From: an uncultured Ignavibacteria bacterium
GTDB taxonomy: Bacteria > Bacteroidota > Ignavibacteria > Tepidaquicellales > OLB5
Reading direction: 5' to 3'
Assembly: GCA_937873695.1 (NCBI GenBank)
Contig: CALMYL010000006.1
Location: 353,185 to 417,184, forward strand
DNA length: 64,000 bases
Shown here: positions 58,889-64,000 of the stretch, one piece after another
Numbering within the stretch: position 1 is the first letter of the stretch
How the letters are laid out: the number at the start of each line of letters is the position of its first letter
Translations under genes and position numbers: made by a program
Notes under the pieces: generated by a model
Database searches by the model: none
The model's input: the letters and a program-made list of their open reading frames with translations, nothing else
What the model was told of the DNA's origin: nothing

Positions 58889-60988
58889 ATGCCTAAACCA
58901 AACAAACTAATTAACGAAAAATCGCCGTACCTCATTCAGCATGCTTATAATCCCGTGGAGTGGTACCCGTGGGGCGATGAAGCTTTCCAAAAAGCCAAAG
59001 ATGAAGACAAACCGATATTTCTATCCATAGGATACTCAACCTGCTACTGGTGCCATGTAATGGAGCGCGAAGTGTTCGAGAACGAATCCATTGCCAAAGA
59101 AATGAACAGGATGTATGTGAATATTAAGGTTGATAGGGAAGAGCGCCCCGATGTTGACCGTGTATATATGTCAGCCCTGCAGGCTATGACGGGCTCCGGC
59201 GGCTGGCCAATGAGCATGTTTTTAACTCCGGACCTAAAGCCATTCTATGGCGCTACATATGTGCCGCCTAAAACAAAATACGGCCTGCCCGGATTTGAAG
59301 AGCTTATCACTCAGCTGTATGAAGCGTGGCATAGCCGCCGCGATGAAGTGCTTGAATCAGGAAATAAGATTATTGATCATATCCGCGAAGCTTCGCAGAA
59401 TATAACTGCGGCAGGCGAGCTGAGTAAAGAAATGCTTTTAAAAGGCGCTCAGCAGTTCAAAAATGGTTTTGATGATGAGTACGGCGGATTTGGTGAATCG
59501 CCAAAATTCCCAAGACCGCCCGGGATTAATTTTCTGCTGAGAGCATATTACAGGTTTGAAGACTCCGAATCGCTGCAAATTGTTATACGCACACTGCTGC
59601 AAATGGCAAAAGGGGGAATGTATGACCATCTGGGCGGGGGATTCCATAGGTACAGTGTTGACCGCTATTGGCGAGTGCCGCATTTTGAAAAAATGCTGTA
59701 TGACCAGGCGCAATTAGCCGTAAATTATCTTGAAGCGTACCAGATTACCGGCGATAAATATTTTGGTGATATAACCCGTGATGTGCTTGCTTATGTTGGC
59801 AGGGTAATGACGGATGCAGATGGCGGATTTTATTCCGCAGAAGATGCTGAGTCAGTGATTGACCCCGCTGAGCCGCATGAAAAAGAAGAAGGCGCTTTTT
59901 ATGTTTGGAGCAAAAGCGAAATTGATACATTACTTGGTGATGATGCCGAAATATTTAATTACTTCTATGGTGTGAATTCTCACGGCAATGCACCGCAGGG
60001 CAGTGACCCGCACAGCGTGTTTGTTGAAAAAAATATATTATACAAAGCGCACTCAATAAGCGAAACATCAAATAAGTTTGAGCGCTCAACAGATGAAATA
60101 AATAATTTGCTTGAAGATTCAAAAAAAATATTATTTGACTCCCGCGAAAAACGGCCGCAGCCGCATAAGGATGATAAGATTCTTACTTCTTGGAACGGTC
60201 TAATGATATCAGCATTTGCGAAAGCTTACGGAGTGTTTAATGAACCTGTATATCTTGAAAAGGCACAGAAGGCTGCTGATTTTATTCTGGGAAATTTATA
60301 TAATTCCGCTGAAAAGAAATTGCTTCATCGCTGGCGCGATGGTGAAGCAAAGATTGACGCCACACTTGAAGATTTTTCATTCTTTTCGCAGGGATTAATC
60401 GATCTTTATGAAGCATCATTTGATGAAAAGTATCTTAAACTTGCGGTTGAACTTACTGAAGTAATGATTAATGATTTTTATGATGACGCTGAAGGCGGAT
60501 TTTTTGATACATCCGGCAAGGATAAGAGCATACTGGTTAGAACAAAGGAAGATTATGATTCAGCGGAACCAACCGGCAACGCAGTTGCCATAAATAATCT
60601 GCTAAGGCTTTCAGCCTTAACGGGTAACACCGGCTGGTACGATATGGCGTATAAATCAGTGCTTGCATTCAGCGGTAAGCTTAAAAAAATGCCGTATGCC
60701 ATGCCGCAAATGCTTGTTGCGCTTGATTCATTACTGCATAAGCCTAAGCAGATAATTATTGCCGGCGGCGATGATGAAACCGCCTATAGAATGCTTCGCG
60801 AAGTTCAGACGCGCTTCATGCCCGATAAAGTTGTTGTAAAAATTGATCCGAATGATTTGGCAAACAGCATTACATTTGCCTCAAAAGTTGTGCAAAGCTC
60901 CGCTGAAACGACGGCTTACGTTTGTGAAAACTTTGCATGCAGGCTGCCTGTTAAGACTCTGGAGGAATTTATAGAACTGCTTGATTGA
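58889..60988 (+). CDS. YyaL-type thioredoxin-domain protein (DUF255)
   Basis: 699 residues from the ATG at 58889; a TTG at 58877 would overlap the ATPase gene but adds nothing conserved. N-terminal thioredoxin-like domain with NPVEWYPWG (21-29), the active pair STCYWCH (C52, C55) and [10 protein letters not shown] (about 79-88). The rest is an alpha/alpha-barrel like that of glycoside hydrolases or epimerases (residues about 180-560; [34 protein letters not shown]). The family is widespread, human homologue SPATA20. Substrate unknown. Followed by a CYTH gene after 6 bp. Confidence 0.94.
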   Translation: MPKPNKLINEKSPYLIQHAYNPVEWYPWGDEAFQKAKDEDKPIFLSIGYSTCYWCHVMEREVFENESIAKEMNRMYVNIKVDREERPDVDRVYMSALQAMTGSGGWPMSMFLTPDLKPFYGATYVPPKTKYGLPGFEELITQLYEAWHSRRDEVLESGNKIIDHIREASQNITAAGELSKEMLLKGAQQFKNGFDDEYGGFGESPKFPRPPGINFLLRAYYRFEDSESLQIVIRTLLQMAKGGMYDHLGGGFHRYSVDRYWRVPHFEKMLYDQAQLAVNYLEAYQITGDKYFGDITRDVLAYVGRVMTDADGGFYSAEDAESVIDPAEPHEKEEGAFYVWSKSEIDTLLGDDAEIFNYFYGVNSHGNAPQGSDPHSVFVEKNILYKAHSISETSNKFERSTDEINNLLEDSKKILFDSREKRPQPHKDDKILTSWNGLMISAFAKAYGVFNEPVYLEKAQKAADFILGNLYNSAEKKLLHRWRDGEAKIDATLEDFSFFSQGLIDLYEASFDEKYLKLAVELTEVMINDFYDDAEGGFFDTSGKDKSILVRTKEDYDSAEPTGNAVAINNLLRLSALTGNTGWYDMAYKSVLAFSGKLKKMPYAMPQMLVALDSLLHKPKQIIIAGGDDETAYRMLREVQTRFMPDKVVVKIDPNDLANSITFASKVVQSSAETTAYVCENFACRLPVKTLEEFIELLD

Positions 60989-60994
60989 CCTATT

Positions 60995-61501
60995 ATGAAG
61001 AACCTTGAATTGAAAGTAAAATGTGTAGACCACAAAGCAGCACTTCGTGCCGTGAAACTGCTGAAAGCCAGGGATATGGGAACACTGAATCAGCGGGATG
61101 TTTATTTTAATATTTCTCCCGGCAGGCTTAAGTTAAGATCAATTAATGATTCAGTTCATCAGTTAATTTATTACAAACGGGCAAACAGAGCAGCGGCAAA
61201 GTTCAGCAACTATTACATTTCTGAGATAATACACCCAAAACGGGTTGAACATATTTTAAAGGAAATTTACGGTATCAAAGTAATTGTATCAAAAAGAAGA
61301 AAATTGTATTTGTGGCAAAATGTAAGAATACACATTGACTCGGTGAAAGAACTGGGAAAGTATTTGGAATTTGAAATTTTATGCAGAACTGCGATTCAGC
61401 AAAAAAGATCAGCTGAAATAATGAAATACCTGAAAAAGATATTCAACATTAAAAACTCAGAGATACTAAGTTCATCGTACTCTGATATGATGAAAATTTA
61501 A
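60995..61501 (+). CDS. CYTH domain protein
   Basis: 168 residues. CYTH order: NLELKVKC (3-10, ExK form of the ExExK motif), GRLKLRSI (about 43-50), LIYYKRANR (about 57-65), then KRRKLYLWQNVRIHIDSVKELGKYLEFEIL (about 100-129). The alternating charged residues line a tunnel that binds triphosphate. It could be a triphosphatase or a class IV adenylate cyclase-like protein. Adjacent to the YyaL-like gene. Confidence 0.88.
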   Translation: MKNLELKVKCVDHKAALRAVKLLKARDMGTLNQRDVYFNISPGRLKLRSINDSVHQLIYYKRANRAAAKFSNYYISEIIHPKRVEHILKEIYGIKVIVSKRRKLYLWQNVRIHIDSVKELGKYLEFEILCRTAIQQKRSAEIMKYLKKIFNIKNSEILSSSYSDMMKI

Positions 61502-61519
61502 AATGAAAGGAGTTCAATT

Positions 61520-61834
61520 ATGTACCTTTGTCAATGGTCACTTGATATTCAGTTCGGAAAACTCGGCGAAGCGCTTGGCATAATTAAGCAATGGGGCGCT
61601 GAAAAGATGCGGAGCTCGGGTTTCTCAAAAGCTTCCGCCTGCAGAGTATATACAGGATACATCGGTGAATCCGCCGCGCATATAGTTGATGAATATGTAT
61701 TTGCTTCGATGGATGAATTTGAAAAGGCGCTTTCGGATATGTCTAAACCTCAGTTCAGGCAATTTGCTGAGCAGATGGCAAATGTAATTATACCGGGCTC
61801 TCAAAAATGGCAAATATTCAAAATAGTATCGTAA
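61520..61834 (+). CDS. Small alpha/beta-barrel (NIPSNAP/ABM-like) protein
   Basis: 104 residues with an AAAGGAG Shine-Dalgarno 8 nt before the ATG. Order strand-helix-strand: LCQWSLDIQFGKLGEALGII (3-22), VYTGYIGESAAHIVDEYVFASMDEFEKALSD, then IIPGSQKWQIFKIV. This is the dimeric alpha/beta-barrel pattern. No catalytic residue is clear. Family name uncertain. Confidence 0.6.
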   Translation: MYLCQWSLDIQFGKLGEALGIIKQWGAEKMRSSGFSKASACRVYTGYIGESAAHIVDEYVFASMDEFEKALSDMSKPQFRQFAEQMANVIIPGSQKWQIFKIVS

Positions 61835-61922
61835 TGTAGTAGCCTTTACGTACTACCGTAAAATAGCTAATTTAGTTATGGTATGTGTTTACCCCAAATA
61901 GCATATTCGTTGGGGGTGAAAT

Positions 61923-62390
61923 ATGAGAACTATAACAACCATATTTATTCTTTTTCTTGCGGTATTTATTTCGTGTGATGGCCCGGTTGATCCCGGCAGG
62001 TCAGGGGATAAGCTAACCGGCTATGTAACACATTACGATTCTATCCTCTATATGTCCGGAGGGTATTATTCGGTATCATTATACAATGCCGATAGCGTTA
62101 ATCCGTTCAACCGCGTTCCGGTAAGAACAGATTCGCTGAATTTAAAAACCAGGGACTGGTTATATGAAACTCCATTTTCAATGGAAGGAATTCCCTCAGG
62201 CAGATATTATCTTGCAGCAACGTGGTCCAGTTATCCCAGAGATCCAAACGAAATTCCGATAGTACTTGGAACACTTGGCTGTGATACTGCCATGAATTGT
62301 ACGAATTATAAACTGCTGGTGTATCCCAACTACGAAGGAAAATTCAGGAATATTACTGCGTGGACAAATCCGGCGAAAAGACTGAACTGA
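61923..62390 (+). CDS. Lipoprotein with Ig-like domain
   Basis: 155 residues. Lipoprotein signal ILFLAVFISC with Cys 18 as the lipidated residue. The mature part contains a SGRYYLAATWSSYPRDP strand pair (about 97-113) and resembles a carboxypeptidase-regulatory/Ig-like beta sandwich. Cys near 120 and 125 (GCDTAMNC) could pair. Good G-rich Shine-Dalgarno. Ends at a strong terminator. Surface or periplasmic, function unknown. Confidence 0.75.
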   Translation: MRTITTIFILFLAVFISCDGPVDPGRSGDKLTGYVTHYDSILYMSGGYYSVSLYNADSVNPFNRVPVRTDSLNLKTRDWLYETPFSMEGIPSGRYYLAATWSSYPRDPNEIPIVLGTLGCDTAMNCTNYKLLVYPNYEGKFRNITAWTNPAKRLN

Positions 62391-62406
62391 GCAGGCTGAA
62401 TTTTGC

Positions 62407-62436
62407 AAAAAAGGCGGATCTTTGATCCGCCTTTTT
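62407..62436 (+). terminator. Bidirectional Rho-independent terminator
   Basis: Stem AAAAAGGCGGATC / GATCCGCCTTTTT with loop TTT, between the lipoprotein gene and the convergent cupin gene. Confidence 0.92.
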
Positions 62437-62523
62437 GTTTATCAGTTATAATGTGAACGACTTAATATATTCTCAATTACCTGAAATTCTATATTTGCTG
62501 TATTTCTTTTTTTCTTTATAGTT

Positions 62524-62895
62524 TTATACTTCCCTGTGAACTTTTTCAGCAGTAAATGCAGGCATACACACAGAAATGTATTCTACCGGTTCACTGAAGG
62601 GATTAGAGTACTTTACCCTTGTGCCTTTTGTTACACAGATTGCCTGATTCTTTTCCAATACAATATTACTTCCGTCAATTTCGAAATGCTTCTTCCCTTT
62701 TATTATGTAAGTTATCTCGTCAAATTCAGGTGTTTGGAATGGTTCGCTCCATCCCGGTGGAGCTATCATATGGGCGAAACTCATTTCACCACCGGCTGTG
62801 TTTAAACTTGCCAGCCCGAAAAATTCTTCTATCAGTTTATTATCAGCTGCCGGTACAACAAAGGGCTTTTTCTGAATTATGTAATTCCGCTTCAT
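62524..62895 (-). CDS. Cupin-like protein without the usual His ligands
   Basis: 123 residues. The cupin order is there (TPEFDEITYIIKGKKHFEIDG at about 55-75; NIVLEKNQAICVTKGTRVKYSN at about 77-98), but the His-x-His positions are replaced (Q54, E57) and motif 2 has T92 instead of His. It may be metal-free. Its 53-bp start overlaps the end of the histidine kinase gene, which suggests linked regulation. Confidence 0.78.
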   Translation of the reverse strand: MKRNYIIQKKPFVVPAADNKLIEEFFGLASLNTAGGEMSFAHMIAPPGWSEPFQTPEFDEITYIIKGKKHFEIDGSNIVLEKNQAICVTKGTRVKYSNPFSEPVEYISVCMPAFTAEKVHREV

Positions 62896-64000
62896 TGGTT
62901 TTTTTTAATTTAATTGTGAACTTTGATCCTTTTTGCTCAATGGAGCTGAGCATGATTTCCGCGCCCAAGAGATCACACAGTTTCTTGACAATAGAAAGTC
63001 CTAGACCGGTTGAGTGTTCGTTGCCGGTAGGTTTTGCGCTTAGTTTGGCAAAATTTGAATAAAGCCTTTTCCTGTCACTCTCAGAAAATCCGGGCCCCTC
63101 ATCTTCAATTTCGAATAGATCATACCCAACGTTATTAAAACAGCGAAGGTAAATACGGGATCCCGGTGGTGAGAATTTAATGGAATTGGAAAGCAGGTTT
63201 TCAAGCACCTGGTACAGAATTTCCATATCGGTCACCAGTTTCATTCCGCCGCATGTACATTCACTGATTATTTCAATATCTTTTTTGACAGCATTTATTC
63301 TCGCATTTTTCATAAGCTTTTCTGAGAGCTCTGTGGAAACGAATGAAGAGATATTAAGTGGAATGCTCCCGCTTTCTATAGCTCTGTAATCCAGCAGTCT
63401 GTTGATCAGGTTCAGCATCCTGCCTGATTGCTCTTTGATATTGTTCTCCATCTCGTCCCGGAACCCGGTATCTTCTTTTTCCTGCCGTATCAGCTTTAAT
63501 GATGAAAGTATGCTTTGCAGCGGGTTCTTCAGGTCATGAGCAAGTATCCCCATCAGGCTGTTCTTTTCTTCGTGCATGGTTTTTAACTCGTCATTAAGAG
63601 CATTAACGCTCAACAATGCTTTTTTCAGATTTGTATTATTCTCTTTTTCGATCTCAATTTGTTTTTTAATCGAAGCCGATTCATTTTCCAGGTCTATTTG
63701 TTCGATCTTCAGTTTTATATCATCTTCCAGATGCTTAACGTGCTCTTTATACAGCACAGGATAAAGTTCTGTGATCTTCTCCTTGTTTCCGGTTATTTTG
63801 TATGTTTCTATCATATTTTGCAGTGCTGCAAATCGGATCGTACGGTCACCTTTGTCTTTAACCACATCCAGCGTTTTCTGAAAGTACTCCAGGGCTTCGC
63901 TGTATTTACCATTTTCAAATCTAATTCTGCCAAGCTGTCTTAATCCCAGCGCTTCAAATTCATGATAGTTGTTTTCACGGCATATCTCTATCTGTCTTAA
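62843..64000 (-). CDS. TPR-containing sensor histidine kinase, partial
   Basis: The gene continues past the window end: the frame is open to position 64000. Visible parts: a TPR-like unit (NGKYSEALEYFQKTLDVVKD), a coiled coil with the phosphorylation site LMGILAHDLKNPLQSIL (His codon at 63536-63538), the N box NLLSNSIKFSP, G1 box FEIEDEGPGFS and G2 box STGLGLSIVKKL. All ATP-binding boxes are complete, so it should be active. The C-terminal end overlaps the cupin gene start. The upstream part likely holds more TPR units and no membrane anchor is visible yet. Confidence 0.93.
   Translation of the reverse strand, partial: LRQIEICRENNYHEFEALGLRQLGRIRFENGKYSEALEYFQKTLDVVKDKGDRTIRFAALQNMIETYKITGNKEKITELYPVLYKEHVKHLEDDIKLKIEQIDLENESASIKKQIEIEKENNTNLKKALLSVNALNDELKTMHEEKNSLMGILAHDLKNPLQSILSSLKLIRQEKEDTGFRDEMENNIKEQSGRMLNLINRLLDYRAIESGSIPLNISSFVSTELSEKLMKNARINAVKKDIEIISECTCGGMKLVTDMEILYQVLENLLSNSIKFSPPGSRIYLRCFNNVGYDLFEIEDEGPGFSESDRKRLYSNFAKLSAKPTGNEHSTGLGLSIVKKLCDLLGAEIMLSSIEQKGSKFTIKLKKTNEAELHNSEKALCCTGS

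Noticed and set aside
61836-61856. Hairpin GTAGTA / TACTAC as a terminator
   Set aside because: The stem is only 6 bp and no T run follows.

Overview
The window looks like a chromosomal stretch of an AT-rich bacterium of the Ignavibacteria/Chlorobi side of the Bacteroidota-Chlorobi group. Inference rests on: at least eleven proteins that end in the NYPNPFNP-type C-terminal sorting domain of the type IX secretion system (T9SS); a gldA/gldF/gldG-like operon; DUF3667, DUF4175, DUF4159 and DUF4143 proteins typical of that group; mixed Shine-Dalgarno use with several TTG and GTG starts. TGA is an ordinary stop here. I saw no rRNA, tRNA, CRISPR array or transposase.

Layout. 1-6.4 kb: T9SS-exported proteins (a partial one, a deacetylase-like one and two Ycf48/BNR-type beta-propellers) with a DUF3667 membrane protein. 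6.6-11.1 kb: four-gene ABC operon (GldA-, GldF-, GldG-like and DUF4340). 11.2-13.6 kb: membrane protein with a spermidine-synthase-like domain. 13.7-24.5 kb: six T9SS cargo genes on the minus strand, each overlapping the next by ATGA; five are paralogues and one is a propeller. 24.7-29.4 kb: GT-C glycosyltransferase, MltG and an ABC-2-like membrane protein. 29.5-32.8 kb: a small membrane protein and two further T9SS proteins. 33-36.4 kb: a 1150-residue DUF4175 protein. 36.6-37.3 kb: toxin-antitoxin pair with a nonsense-disrupted toxin. 37.4-40.2 kb: small accessory enzymes. 40.3-44.8 kb: housekeeping genes purC, psd, pssA, a cysteine desulfurase and pyrD. 44.8-47.2 kb: a visibly AT-richer nuclease-NACHT gene, a candidate anti-phage STAND ATPase. 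47.2-57.6 kb: a long, mostly minus-strand series of small enzymes and binding proteins (GNATs, cupin, DinB, SRPBCC, DoxX, ArsR regulator, HIT, VOC, ATP-grasp). 57.7-62.4 kb: DUF4143 ATPase, YyaL-like thioredoxin protein, CYTH protein, lipoprotein. 62.5-64 kb: cupin and the C-terminal part of a TPR histidine kinase.

The most unusual structure is the 13.7-24.5 kb operon. All six genes carry an in-frame insertion at the same point of the sorting domain, between its first two strands. The insertion is made of inverted-repeat DNA of three different kinds, about 175 nt before each stop codon. This resembles palindromic elements inserted into coding genes, as known from Rickettsia, but confined to one secretion-signal site. 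Two paralogues 9 kb apart are identical by eye for about 300 bp across this region, which points to gene conversion. The second candidate system is the nuclease-NACHT protein; the third is a set of operator-like repeats in front of the toxin-antitoxin, ArsR and DUF4143 genes.

All functional calls come from reading motifs by eye; no database search was possible.
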